Source: JAYXXU01 sp049301135
GTDB taxonomy: Bacteria; Pseudomonadota; Gammaproteobacteria; Pseudomonadales; Moraxellaceae
Assembly (NCBI GenBank): GCA_049301135.1
Contig: JBAQKP010000011.1
Coordinates: 1-47,444, forward strand
Direction: 5' to 3'
Length of the DNA: 47,444 bases
Position numbers and translations under genes: made by a program. This document shows positions 1-8,158 of the stretch, piece by piece. The notes beneath the pieces were generated by a model. The model was not told the DNA's origin. It ran no database searches and worked only from the letters and a program-made list of their open reading frames with translations. Within the stretch, counting starts at the first letter, position 1. The number at the start of each line of letters is the position of its first letter.

Positions 1-332
1 GGAGGATACATGCTGCGACTGGCAAACACACCGATTTTAGTATTGCCGCCCAGACGCGGTGGCCTGATCTGTGGCCGAAACTGATCATCGCGATTCTGAT
101 GAAACTGCCACAGCAACCATAAATGGCTAAACGTATCTATCCCATCAAACGCGCGTGGATCGTCATACGGCGGCAACAACTCAATATAGGCGACGATATC
201 GACCAAATTCGGCTGGCGCGGTGTGCCAAATTTTTCGATCAGAGGACTGCGCAGATAACCAATGATCGGCACACACAACATCGGCACGGCTTCAACAGCA
301 ACACTAGACGGCGAAGCCGCATCTGCCTTCAT
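1..332 (-). CDS. trmO: TrmO (TsaA/YaeB family) tRNA m6t6A methyltransferase, 5' part only
   Basis: The family methylates N6 of t6A37 in ANN-decoding tRNAs, using S-adenosylmethionine. The reading frame opens at the ATG at 332 after an AGGAAAAG ribosome-binding site and runs off the left edge, so about 110 residues are visible. Family motifs can be read: IGYLRSP near residue 24, EKFGTPRQP near 33-41, the FSHLWLL block, and RPPRLGGN near residue 92 followed by the GVFASRS segment. These match the N-terminal half of TrmO well. The gene diverges from fpr, with about 100 bp between the start codons that must hold both promoters. The C-terminal half lies outside the window. Confidence 0.88.
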   Translation of the reverse strand, partial: MKADAASPSSVAVEAVPMLCVPIIGYLRSPLIEKFGTPRQPNLVDIVAYIELLPPYDDPRAFDGIDTFSHLWLLWQFHQNRDDQFRPQIRPPRLGGNTKIGVFASRSMYP

Positions 333-431
333 CACTTTTCCTGATAAATACAATTGAATTTATTCAGTCTACCGAGCTTTAGTTTTGGTTAGAATAGCCG
401 CCTGTTCGATTTTTTGCCCAAAGAGAGCGTC

Positions 432-1208
432 ATGGCTGCTTTTAATACCGAAACCATCACCGAAGTGCATCATTGGAACGACACGCTGTTTAGCTTCAAA
501 TGTACCCGCGACGCTGGACTGCGCTTTAAAAACGGCCAGTTTGTGATGATTGGTCTAGAAGTAAACGGCAAACCGTTGATGCGCGCTTACTCGATTGCCA
601 GTGCCAACTACGAAGATCATTTAGAGTTTTTTTCGATCAAAGTACAAGATGGCCCACTGACCTCGATCCTGCAAAAAATCCAAGTCGGCGACAAGCTGCT
701 AGTCAGCAAAAAACCCACCGGCACATTGGTACTTGACGACCTGCTCCCAGCCAAACATCTGTATATGCTGTCGACAGGCACAGGGCTTGCGCCGTTTTTG
801 TCACTGATTCGCGATCCTGAAACCTATGAGCGCTTTGAAAAAGTCATCTTGATTCATGGCGTGCGCAATGTCGATGAACTGGCCTACCAAGACCTGATCG
901 AAAATATCCTGCCGAACGATGAAATCTTTGCCGAACTGGTCAAGGACAAGCTGATCTACTACCCGACCGTGACCCGCGAAGCGTTCCGCAATCAAGGCCG
1001 CCTGACCACTTTGATTGAAAACGGCAAACTGTTTGAAGACATTGGTTTGCCACGTTTTAACCGTGAAGACGACCGCGCCATGATCTGCGGTAGCCCAACC
1101 ATGTTGGACGATTCTGCCGCGTTGCTGGATCAGCATGGTTTGGTGATTTCGCCGCGTATGGGTGATCCAGGGGATTATGTGATTGAGCGGGCATTTGTCG
1201 AAAAATAA
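432..1208 (+). CDS. fpr: Ferredoxin--NADP+ reductase
   Basis: A flavoenzyme that moves electrons between NADPH and ferredoxin or flavodoxin in the cytoplasm. The 258-residue product has the FAD-binding motif RAYSIAS near residue 57 (RxYS type), a glycine-rich STGTGLAPF segment near 117 for NADP, a CGSPTML block near 219, and the short C-terminal tail ending FVEK that is typical of bacterial subclass I enzymes. I chose the ATG at 432, which has a purine-rich AAAGAGAG stretch upstream; a TTG at 414 would add six residues without a better signal. It stands alone, followed by a strong hairpin at 1235-1269. Such genes are often part of oxidative-stress regulons, but no regulator site was recognised here. 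Confidence 0.9.
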   Translation: MAAFNTETITEVHHWNDTLFSFKCTRDAGLRFKNGQFVMIGLEVNGKPLMRAYSIASANYEDHLEFFSIKVQDGPLTSILQKIQVGDKLLVSKKPTGTLVLDDLLPAKHLYMLSTGTGLAPFLSLIRDPETYERFEKVILIHGVRNVDELAYQDLIENILPNDEIFAELVKDKLIYYPTVTREAFRNQGRLTTLIENGKLFEDIGLPRFNREDDRAMICGSPTMLDDSAALLDQHGLVISPRMGDPGDYVIERAFVEK

Positions 1209-1234
1209 TACCCGCCGCCAGCACTGGTAACACG

Positions 1235-1269
1235 TCACAACATCTTCTCATCGTGCGGAGATGTTGTGA
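1235..1269 (+). terminator. Hairpin after fpr, probable terminator
   Basis: TCACAACATCT at 1235-1245 pairs perfectly with AGATGTTGTGA at 1259-1269 around a 13-nt loop. It starts 26 bp after the fpr stop. There is no clear T-run, so intrinsic termination is likely but not certain. Confidence 0.55.
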
Positions 1270-1345
1270 TTCGATTCACAGCCAACAGTCACTCGCTAAA
1301 TGTTAAAAATTACTCTACTGTCGCCGATAACACTCCGTGCATCAG

Positions 1346-2056
1346 ATGAAAATGACTCTAAACGCTCCCCGACTGCGCACTGATCAACGACTGATGACCG
1401 CCTCTCTGCTGACTGTGCTGTTGCTGAGTGGCTGTCAACATTTGCAACCCACTACCCAGCAACAAGCGGCCATGTGCGAGACGACGCTCGGCTCACCGAT
1501 TCCGCGTTTTTGTGAAGTGCATGCCGACACCTTATGGCGTGGCAGCAAACCCACGGCTACTGAAGCGGCTTGGTTGGTACAACATGGCGTCAAAAGCGTG
1601 GTCAACTTAGAGCTATTGCATGATGATCGTGCACAATTCGCACAAGCCCAGCTGTCGGAGCCACAGCAGGCTCAGATTGATTATTTTAAACTATATGACT
1701 GGGAAATTTTTCCGGTAGTGGCTCCAGCACAGACCGATCAACGGGTCGTGCAGTTTTTGGCCATCATGCAACAGCAAGCCAAACCCGTCTATGTCCATTG
1801 TCGTTCTGGCCAAAATCGCACTGGCCTGATGGTCGCCGCTTATCGAATCATGGTACAGGGTTGGCCGATTGAACAAGCCATTGAGGAAATGCGAGGTTTT
1901 GATGGCTTGTGGTTTAATAGCCATGCCGCTTATTTACGCTCCCTCAGCCCCGCCAAGCAGCAACAGTTGCTGGCACAAGCGCAACAACTCAGCGCGACCC
2001 AACAGCGGCGCGCACAGATTGTCTGCGTCGCGCAACGCTGTCGCGTTCAGCCCTAA
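1346..2056 (+). CDS. Lipoprotein of the dual-specificity/tyrosine phosphatase family
   Basis: The N-terminus carries a hydrophobic signal ending in the lipobox LLSGC (Cys about residue 30), so the protein should be a lipid-anchored envelope protein. The catalytic P-loop HCRSGQNRTG (CX5R) lies near residue 152, with a candidate general-acid Asp in LYDWEIFP about 34 residues earlier. The VVNLELL segment matches the start of the DSP-like fold. The family removes phosphate from tyrosine, serine/threonine or non-protein substrates; the target here is unknown. The start is uncertain: GTG at 1337, ATG at 1346 and ATG at 1352 are all possible, and none has a strong ribosome-binding site. It converges on galE with a 25-bp gap. 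Confidence 0.78.
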   Translation: MKMTLNAPRLRTDQRLMTASLLTVLLLSGCQHLQPTTQQQAAMCETTLGSPIPRFCEVHADTLWRGSKPTATEAAWLVQHGVKSVVNLELLHDDRAQFAQAQLSEPQQAQIDYFKLYDWEIFPVVAPAQTDQRVVQFLAIMQQQAKPVYVHCRSGQNRTGLMVAAYRIMVQGWPIEQAIEEMRGFDGLWFNSHAAYLRSLSPAKQQQLLAQAQQLSATQQRRAQIVCVAQRCRVQP

Positions 2057-2081
2057 GCCTCTGTTGACAATAGAGATGCCA

Positions 2082-3077
2082 TTAGCACAACGCCTGATAA
2101 AACGCCCACGTGTCTTTGACGATATCATCTAAGCTGCGGGTCGGCTGCCATTGCAACACGGCTTGGGTGTGCGCCATGTCTGCGACGAGGCTGGCCACAT
2201 CATGTGCCCGACGCGGCATTGGTTCGGTTTTGATCGGCTGACCGGAGATTTCTGCAAATTTATCCACCATCTGCTGCACCGACACCGGCTCGCCGCGCCC
2301 GATGTTAAACACCCCAAATGCTTGCGCCTGACTAAACAACCAGCGAAACGCCTGCATCTGGGCATCGACCACATCCATCACATGCACATAATCGCGCACA
2401 GAGGTTCCATCTGGGGTCGGATAATCGGTGCCATAGATATCGACCGACTCGCGCTCGCCACGCGCCGCTTGTGCCAGATAGGGCATTAAGTGCGTCGAGA
2501 TCCCATTTGGCCACTCGCCCAACGCCGCAGTCGGATGCGCACCGGCCACGTTAAAGTAGCGCAGCACAGCAATCCGCCAATCAGGTTCAGCCAGTGCCAA
2601 ATCACGCAACATGTCTTCGGCGATTTTGCAGCTATTGGCATACGGGGTTTGCGGATTTAAAGCGACCGTTTCGGCAACTGCGCCAGCTTGCTCGCCGTAC
2701 ACCAGCGCGGACGAGCCATAAATCATATGCCGCACGCCGGTACGCTGCATCACCCGCAGCAGGCTCATCAGCCCGCCGACATTGGTGTTGTAATAGTCCA
2801 ACGGCTGCATCGGCGAATCCGTCGCGACCTTGATGCCCGCACAGTGCAGCACAGCGGTAATCGCATATTGCTCAAACACTTTTTGTAAGGCAGGCGTATT
2901 GCGTATATCGACGCGCACAAAGGTCACATAGCGCCCACCGAGATATTCCAAGCGCTCCAACACATCCATCCGTGTGTTGGATAGGTTATCAACAACAATC
3001 ACCTCATGGCCTTGTGCCATCAGCGTCGCGGCCATATGCGAACCAATATAACCGAGTCCTCCGGTTATCAGAATCAT
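2082..3077 (-). CDS. galE: UDP-glucose 4-epimerase with altered YxxxK motif
   Basis: Interconverts UDP-glucose and UDP-galactose for surface polysaccharide and galactose metabolism. The ATG at 3077 follows a strong AGAGGAGG site, giving 331 residues. The Rossmann motif TGGLGYIGSH lies at residues 5-14, the GSSALVYG serine block at 121-128, and LRYFNVAGAH, GTSVRDY and HVMD further on, all as in E. coli GalE. The active-site segment reads PYANSCK: Tyr146 is present, but the aligned YxxxK lysine is Cys150, with a lysine at the next position. This may weaken or alter catalysis, or the adjacent lysine may substitute. The gene is monocistronic and there is no other gal gene nearby. Confidence 0.9.
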   Translation of the reverse strand: MILITGGLGYIGSHMAATLMAQGHEVIVVDNLSNTRMDVLERLEYLGGRYVTFVRVDIRNTPALQKVFEQYAITAVLHCAGIKVATDSPMQPLDYYNTNVGGLMSLLRVMQRTGVRHMIYGSSALVYGEQAGAVAETVALNPQTPYANSCKIAEDMLRDLALAEPDWRIAVLRYFNVAGAHPTAALGEWPNGISTHLMPYLAQAARGERESVDIYGTDYPTPDGTSVRDYVHVMDVVDAQMQAFRWLFSQAQAFGVFNIGRGEPVSVQQMVDKFAEISGQPIKTEPMPRRAHDVASLVADMAHTQAVLQWQPTRSLDDIVKDTWAFYQALC

Positions 3078-3238
3078 CGCGTACCTCCTCTCACCTGTAG
3101 CCATGCTAGTATTCGGCTATGATACGCGGTTTTTGGGCGCGATGTCGCGTTGCGCCGCCGAATGTTCGCCATTGGCGTGAACCGTAGCGTCTATGCTGCT
3201 GTCAGCACGATGGCATCCGCTTTGAATAAGGGATTGAG

Positions 3239-3607
3239 ATGAATGTGCTGCTGCTCCTGACCGAAGCACCGACCCAGCCACTGGCATGGCACGCGGTCGA
3301 ACTGGCGCGGCAACTGCTGCAACACGGTGCTTCGCTGCGGGTGTTTTTTTATCAAGACGCTGTACTGATCGCCAATGCGCTACGCTGGCAACCCGCTGAT
3401 GAACCCAGCCTTGCAGAGGCATGGCGGCAACTGGCGCTTGACCTGCCGGTATGTGTCAGTGCGGCGCTGTATCGTGGCGTGACCGATGCAGACAACGCGG
3501 CGCGGCATGCACTGGGCAGTCACAATCTGGCCGCTGGCTTTCGGCTGACAGGGCTGGGCGAACTGGCCGAAGCGACACTCGATGCTGATCGTGTGATTCA
3601 TTTATGA
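3239..3607 (+). CDS. tusD: TusD/DsrE-type sulfurtransferase subunit
   Basis: First gene of the tusDCBE sulfur relay, which passes persulfide sulfur from TusA to TusE and MnmA for 2-thiouridine at tRNA position 34. The 122-residue product has the DsrE fold start (MNVLLLLTEAP) and the conserved acceptor cysteine in PVCVSAALYRG near residue 78, the position of the active cysteine in E. coli TusD. It ends with a glycine-rich segment, GFRLTGLGEL, typical of the family. tusC follows after 25 bp. No tusA is present in the window. Confidence 0.88.
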   Translation: MNVLLLLTEAPTQPLAWHAVELARQLLQHGASLRVFFYQDAVLIANALRWQPADEPSLAEAWRQLALDLPVCVSAALYRGVTDADNAARHALGSHNLAAGFRLTGLGELAEATLDADRVIHL

Positions 3608-3632
3608 GGTTGAGGATGGGAAGCTTGCGCAT

Positions 3633-4001
3633 ATGAGCGATACATCAAACACGCTACTGGCCGTCATCAGTGCTAGCCCTCTGTCCGGCCATCATCTGTA
3701 TGAGGCGCTGTCAGCACTGATGGTATTGGCGACCTACGGACAAGCGGTACAGTTGTTGTTTGTCGGTGACGCTGTGCAGAGTTTGCAACCGCTGTCCAAT
3801 GTCGCAGACAACCCAACAGATCACCGCACCGCCACCCCCTTTAAATCAGTGCAAGCGATGATTGAAAGCTTTGAGTTTTATGACCTATTGCCGGTGTGGG
3901 TGGCCGGCCAACCCGTACCAGCGTCAACAGTGGTGGAATGTGTCGCCGTGGCGTTGGATCAGGTCAGGACAGATCAGTTTAAGGCGGTGTTGACATGGTA
4001 A
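3633..4001 (+). CDS. tusC: TusC/DsrF-type sulfur relay subunit
   Basis: Second gene of the tus operon; TusC and TusB form a hexamer with TusD. The 122-residue protein has the DsrE-like fold (repeated hydrophobic strands with ALSALMVLATYG) and the family segment FEFYDLLPVWV, comparable to LELYDIDDVYV of E. coli TusC. The start at 3633 follows a GGGAAG element. Its stop codon overlaps the tusB start (ATGGTAA), indicating translational coupling. TusC needs no catalytic cysteine, and none aligns with that of TusD. Confidence 0.82.
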   Translation: MSDTSNTLLAVISASPLSGHHLYEALSALMVLATYGQAVQLLFVGDAVQSLQPLSNVADNPTDHRTATPFKSVQAMIESFEFYDLLPVWVAGQPVPASTVVECVAVALDQVRTDQFKAVLTW

Positions 4002-4318
4002 CCTCACCAGCCCTCGCAAACACGTCAGCTACACTGCACCTGCTGCTGCTGTCCCCGCAACAGTGGCCAACTCGCCTGCCCGAACTGGCACAACTGTGGC
4101 GGCCAGATGATCAACTGTTGTTGATGAGTGCTGCCGTACAAGGCCACGCTGCGAACGTACTATTGCCGTTTGCCAAGCACCAGCCGATTGGCCTCTACCA
4201 GCCGGATAGCCAACAGACTCCACTGATTAACCCACTGCCCGCACATCTGCAACTGGTATCGAGTGAGCTGTGGGCGACGTGGACATTGCACTATGCGCGT
4301 TGTATGACGTGGCGTTAA
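3995..4318 (+). CDS. tusB: TusB/DsrH-like sulfur relay subunit
   Basis: Third tus gene, assigned mostly by position, its size (107 residues) and the overlap with tusC. The sequence begins with a long Ala/Thr/Ser stretch, then a LHLLLLS strand typical of the DsrH start, a WRPDDQLLLMSAAVQG segment, and ends in MTWR. TusB proteins are weakly conserved, so the symbol rests on context as much as on sequence. It should act in the cytoplasm in the TusBCD complex. Confidence 0.75.
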   Translation: MVTSPALANTSATLHLLLLSPQQWPTRLPELAQLWRPDDQLLLMSAAVQGHAANVLLPFAKHQPIGLYQPDSQQTPLINPLPAHLQLVSSELWATWTLHYARCMTWR

Positions 4319-4373
4319 TCTTTCAAAATCAGTCGCCAAACATCAATCGTTGAATACAGGTAAAGCACGACCG

Positions 4374-4706
4374 ATGCAAAACTTAGCCACCACTGCCCTA
4401 CCGCCACTCGATCAAGACGGCCATCTGTGCAATCATTTGGAGTGGACACCTGAGGTTGCGTGCCAGATGGCCGCGAGTGATGGTTTAATTTTAACTGAGC
4501 AACACCTGCTGATCTTGCAACAGGTGAGGGAGTTTTATCAGCGCTTCGAGCATGCCCCAGCGACCAGACCGTTGCTGCGTTTTTTAATTAAACAACTCGG
4601 CGACCAAATCAGTAATGCGCAGTTGATGGCGGATTTTCAGACTGGTCTAGTGGCGCGTACCTTGAGTCGCTTGGCCGGCCTACCGAAACCAGCCAATTGT
4701 TTGTAG
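4374..4706 (+). CDS. tusE: TusE (DsrC family) sulfur carrier
   Basis: Accepts persulfide sulfur from TusD and delivers it to MnmA for tRNA thiolation. The 110-residue product has the LDQDGHL start and ends with the swinging arm GLPKPANCL, whose penultimate Cys is the sulfur-carrying residue. The second arm cysteine of true sulfite-reductase DsrC is absent (LSRLAG instead), which favours the TusE role over dissimilatory sulfur metabolism. The ATG at 4374 is preferred; a TTG at 4350 would extend it by eight residues. It is separated from tusB by about 55 bp and ends the operon. Confidence 0.87.
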   Translation: MQNLATTALPPLDQDGHLCNHLEWTPEVACQMAASDGLILTEQHLLILQQVREFYQRFEHAPATRPLLRFLIKQLGDQISNAQLMADFQTGLVARTLSRLAGLPKPANCL

Positions 4707-4715
4707 CAGGTCTGC

Positions 4716-5081
4716 TTAAAACACCATGACATGATCAACTAAACAGCTATCGTTTTGATTCACCAGCACCATCTCGGCCACAAACTCGCCAACCTGCTGC
4801 GTAAAGTATTGCGTCCAAATAAATGCCACCGAGTTCGGACGTCTAAATAGTGCAACCCGCTTACGCTGAGCAAAATAACCTTTCTCATGCTGGTAAGTGT
4901 GACAAACCTTCGTCAAATATTCAGGCGTCACGATCGCTAGCAGACGTGGCGTAAAATCACGGGTGTGCATGGCATGATCAATAGCCGTCGAACCCACCAT
5001 CAGATGATCCATCATCTCGTCGGCAATTTGCCATAGCTCAAGATCTGACATGGCCTCAAAATTGATACCCTCAAGCTTCAT
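4716..5081 (-). CDS. Conserved small protein of unknown function
   Basis: A 121-residue soluble-looking protein with no signal peptide or membrane segment. It is rich in charged and aromatic residues, begins with an acidic helix (MSDLELWQIADEMMDHLM), and has a FTPRLLAIVTPEYL segment followed by a beta-rich C-terminal half (RRPNSVAFIWTQYF). I recognise no catalytic motif; the general pattern could suit an NTF2-like or cystatin-like fold, but that is only a guess. It ends nine bp from the tusE stop (convergent) and lies 30 bp downstream of the hydrolase gene, so it may be the last gene of that minus-strand operon. Confidence 0.75.
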   Translation of the reverse strand: MKLEGINFEAMSDLELWQIADEMMDHLMVGSTAIDHAMHTRDFTPRLLAIVTPEYLTKVCHTYQHEKGYFAQRKRVALFRRPNSVAFIWTQYFTQQVGEFVAEMVLVNQNDSCLVDHVMVF

Positions 5082-5111
5082 ATTAGCGCCTATTTCTGGC
5101 TGAATAGCAGG

Positions 5112-6137
5112 TTAACGCACTCGATCCGCGTGCAAAAACGCCGGAATCAACGCAGTCAACGCCTGCCGAATATCGGCACGTTCATTGACCAACTGATGCG
5201 AGCCTTCTTCGAGCATCAGCAGCGTCTGCAAGCGGCATTTGCGCCGAATAAACTCGATATTATAACGCCAGTCCACCGTCTGATCACGTGCGCCTTGCGC
5301 GACCCAAACAGGTACACGACAACGTGGCTGATCCTCGATCCACACCATCCAGCGTGATAGGGCGAGAATCCACTCCATCCCCATCATGCGCGGCTGGAGC
5401 GGATCAAACTTACGAATAAACCTTAAAAAATCAGGGTTATGATTGTTGCGACGAAACGCGCGTGGCACGTCACGCTTGACCAGACTGATCAAGGACAGCC
5501 CGACCGGATTATGCCACCATGCGGTTTTGTTTGGCCGTACCAACGGTGACAGCAGTAGCACTCGATCAATCATCAATGACTGCCGCCGACCACTACGCCG
5601 CAACAGATGATCCAGCCAAATCGCCCCGCCGGTGCTTTGCCCGATGCCCAGCCACGGCTTTGGCAAATCACCCGCTGCCTGCGCTGCTGACCATGCCCAC
5701 AGATCATTCAGCACTTGTTGATAAATCGCAAACTCCCGAATACTGGCCGCTGCGCCACTCGACAAGCCATGACCGGGCAAATCAAACGTCACCACCGCAA
5801 ATTGCTCTTGCAGCAATTCGGCAATAATCGGCTGATAGATCGCACTGTGTTCTAAATAACCATGAATCAAAAACACCGTACCCAGACAGTCGCCGTGCGG
5901 ACGAAATACCTGCGCATGAATGCGATGCTCGGCACTTAGCAAAAACCCCTGATCATACTGTGCATCCAAGCGGTCTAAACCATAGAGCGCCCGATAACCA
6001 GCCAACTCATTTGGGATGCTGCCAGCATAATTCAGTTGTAATGGCGCTAACAATAACGGGGTTTGCAGCCGGTCAGGCGCAGGCAACTGGGTTTCACGCA
6101 GTCGAGCGGGGTTTTGAAACGGCAATACAGCAGGCAT
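5112..6137 (-). CDS. Alpha/beta hydrolase, monoacylglycerol lipase/lysophospholipase-like
   Basis: A 341-residue serine hydrolase of the Hydrolase_4 type, probably acting on lysophospholipids or monoglycerides. Visible motifs are the oxyanion segment LIHGYLEHS, DLPGHGLSSG, the nucleophile elbow GIGQSTGG (GxSxG), an acid in QGARDQTVDW and the catalytic His in EEGSHQLVNE. There is no signal peptide. The ATG at 6137 overlaps the stop of the upstream ydcF-like gene in TGATG, which argues for coupling; a GTG one codon earlier is an alternative. The exact substrate cannot be read from the sequence. Confidence 0.85.
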   Translation of the reverse strand: MPAVLPFQNPARLRETQLPAPDRLQTPLLLAPLQLNYAGSIPNELAGYRALYGLDRLDAQYDQGFLLSAEHRIHAQVFRPHGDCLGTVFLIHGYLEHSAIYQPIIAELLQEQFAVVTFDLPGHGLSSGAAASIREFAIYQQVLNDLWAWSAAQAAGDLPKPWLGIGQSTGGAIWLDHLLRRSGRRQSLMIDRVLLLSPLVRPNKTAWWHNPVGLSLISLVKRDVPRAFRRNNHNPDFLRFIRKFDPLQPRMMGMEWILALSRWMVWIEDQPRCRVPVWVAQGARDQTVDWRYNIEFIRRKCRLQTLLMLEEGSHQLVNERADIRQALTALIPAFLHADRVR

Positions 6138-7060
6138 CACGGCACCTCTCGACAGTTGATTTCACCGACCCATAGGTCTCTGACACTGGCCGCTAATTCA
6201 TGTAGCGCCCGCCGAGTATGCACCAGATTACGTCGATCCGGCCACCACACGCTGGGATCAGCCGGTAATGGTGCAATCACCGGCACGGTGTCGATGCCAT
6301 TTTGCGCAAATAACCGCCGTGCACGCGGCATATGATAGGCATCCGTCACCAGCTCGACCCGCGCTGCACCACCTTGTTTTAACAACAATAATGCACTAAA
6401 GCGGGCGTTTTCGCAGGTGTTCATGCTGCGCGGCTCTAGCCACAACGCCTCCACGCCTTGTGCCAGTAGCCATTGCTGCATCCACGGTGCTTCTACCCCA
6501 CTTAAAAACAGCGGCAATCCAGTCGCCTGCTGCTGCAAAATCGCCTGTGACAGCCGAAGCTCAGTAAAGGTATTTGGTACAATCTCGCGGGTATGGTCAC
6601 GCCCCAACCCACCACCCAGTACCACAATCGCCTGTGCTACATACCATGTCTGACCAGCGATCGTGGCGCTGGCATTCGGCAACGCGACATAACGCTGGGT
6701 GGCGCTGGGTTGTAAGGCATCAAGGGTGTGCTGTGGCAATTGACTCAGCACTTTTTGATATTCGGCCTCATCTAGCAATAGTCGAATCTGCTGAGTAGAC
6801 TGTGCCTGTTGTTGACGCACCAAGGATTTGACATCAGCACTGACATCAGCATTTAGGGGGGTCTTGGGCTGCACCAGTGCGCCTGACGCATGCGCAGCAG
6901 CAGCAACCGGATCGAGCTTGATCGGAATCTGCTGCAGGCCCCACAGCACGGTTTTGGCCAAAAACGGCGTACTGATGGCCACAAAAAACAACAATGCTAA
7001 ACCGGCTGCCAGCGTGGCAACACGGCTCATCCACAGCAGCAGACGCAGGGCAAGGCTCAA
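6137..7060 (-). CDS. YdcF/ElyC/SanA family (DUF218) envelope protein
   Basis: 307 residues with an N-terminal membrane segment (about residues 12-32, LATLAAG-like) and a DUF218 domain from about residue 140. Domain motifs are AIVVLGGGLG, a NTFTELRLSQA helix, FLSGVEAPW, an EPRSMNTCENA block and VELVTDAYHMPRA. Relatives such as ElyC act in envelope biogenesis, including effects on peptidoglycan or undecaprenyl-phosphate metabolism; the biochemical activity is not settled. Its place right after murB fits an envelope role. The start appears to be TTG, overlapping the murB stop in TTGA; an ATG at 7030 is the alternative but lacks a good ribosome-binding site. Confidence 0.83.
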   Translation of the reverse strand: MSLALRLLLWMSRVATLAAGLALLFFVAISTPFLAKTVLWGLQQIPIKLDPVAAAAHASGALVQPKTPLNADVSADVKSLVRQQQAQSTQQIRLLLDEAEYQKVLSQLPQHTLDALQPSATQRYVALPNASATIAGQTWYVAQAIVVLGGGLGRDHTREIVPNTFTELRLSQAILQQQATGLPLFLSGVEAPWMQQWLLAQGVEALWLEPRSMNTCENARFSALLLLKQGGAARVELVTDAYHMPRARRLFAQNGIDTVPVIAPLPADPSVWWPDRRNLVHTRRALHELAASVRDLWVGEINCREVP

Positions 7061-8118
7061 GCTGAAGTCCCATCCGCTACGGCAGCACTCTCAGCAGCCA
7101 ACGCATCAAAGACCGCCCCGACCATCACCGGCTCAGGCCACAAGGTCACCGCAAACTGTCGTTCGACATCGGCGACCACAGCGGCTGACAACGCCAACAC
7201 ATCGCTGAGATTACCGCCATCTGGATTGATCAGCACCAAAGCCTGCTGCTGATACATGCCGACTTTGCCCAAGCGCCGCCCACGCCAACCGGCTTGATCA
7301 ATCAACCAACCAGCGGCCAGCTTGACCTGACCATCCGGCTGCGGATAACCGGCAATCTGTGGATAGTCTTGCTGTAGTCGCTGAAACTGCGCCGCACTGA
7401 CCAGCGGATTTTTAAAAAAACTACCCGTATTCGGAATCTGGGCTGGATCGGGCAGTTTGCTTTGGCGGATTTGGATCACTGCAGCAGCGACTGATTGCGG
7501 AGTCGGCTGCGCTCCGGCCAGCGTTTTGACATCACCATATTGCAGCACCAAATTGGGCTGCGTGGACAGCGCAAAACAAACCTGCGTGATCAACCAACGC
7601 CCTGCTTGTTGTTTAAACAAACTGTCCCGATACGCAAACTGACACTCGGCCACCGTAAAACGCCGCAGTACCTGCGTGTGCAAATCAATCGCCTCGACCC
7701 ACGCCAACCGATCCGCCACTTCCACGCCATACGCGCCGATATTTTGGATTGGACATGCGCCGACCGTGCCAGGAATCAGCGAGAGGTTTTCGAGCCCATA
7801 ATAGCCGTGCACCAGACAATACTGCACAAAGTCATGCCAGTTTTCGCCTGCCATCGCAGCCACCCAGACATGATCGCGCTCGGTCTGCGTCACACTGATC
7901 CCCATCAGTGCCGGTTGAATCACCAGCATCGGCAGGCGCTCGGCCAGCAACAGATTACTGCCACCGCCAAGAATCAACAGCGGATACTGTGCAGCCAACT
8001 CACCATGAAGCACTTGCTGTAGCTCATCCAGTGTAGTCGGACGTGCCAGATAACGCGCGGTACTCGGCAGGCGCATGGTGTTACAGGCGGTTAAATCAGC
8101 ATGTTCGATCAGTTGCAT
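7057..8118 (-). CDS. murB: UDP-N-acetylenolpyruvoylglucosamine reductase
   Basis: Reduces enolpyruvyl-UDP-GlcNAc to UDP-MurNAc with NADPH and FAD, the second committed step of peptidoglycan synthesis. The 353-residue protein is a type I (E. coli-like) MurB: NTMRLPSTARY near the start, LGGGSNLLL in the FAD domain, IPGTVGACPIQNIGAYG, the YRDSLFK loop, NTGSFFKNP with the proton-donor Ser, and PEPVMVG with the catalytic Glu near the end. I chose the ATG at 8118 (MQLIEHADL); upstream in-frame starts would overlap the phosphatase gene. It sits between the LMW phosphatase gene and the ydcF-like gene. Confidence 0.94.
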   Translation of the reverse strand: MQLIEHADLTACNTMRLPSTARYLARPTTLDELQQVLHGELAAQYPLLILGGGSNLLLAERLPMLVIQPALMGISVTQTERDHVWVAAMAGENWHDFVQYCLVHGYYGLENLSLIPGTVGACPIQNIGAYGVEVADRLAWVEAIDLHTQVLRRFTVAECQFAYRDSLFKQQAGRWLITQVCFALSTQPNLVLQYGDVKTLAGAQPTPQSVAAAVIQIRQSKLPDPAQIPNTGSFFKNPLVSAAQFQRLQQDYPQIAGYPQPDGQVKLAAGWLIDQAGWRGRRLGKVGMYQQQALVLINPDGGNLSDVLALSAAVVADVERQFAVTLWPEPVMVGAVFDALAAESAAVADGTSA

Positions 8119-8158
8119 TGTTCTACTCTCAGCATCATTTTTCAGCATCGTTCTGTGT

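Noticed and set aside
3117..3422. Minus-strand frame of 101 residues upstream of galE
   Set aside because: It overlaps tusD, has no family match and no ribosome-binding site.
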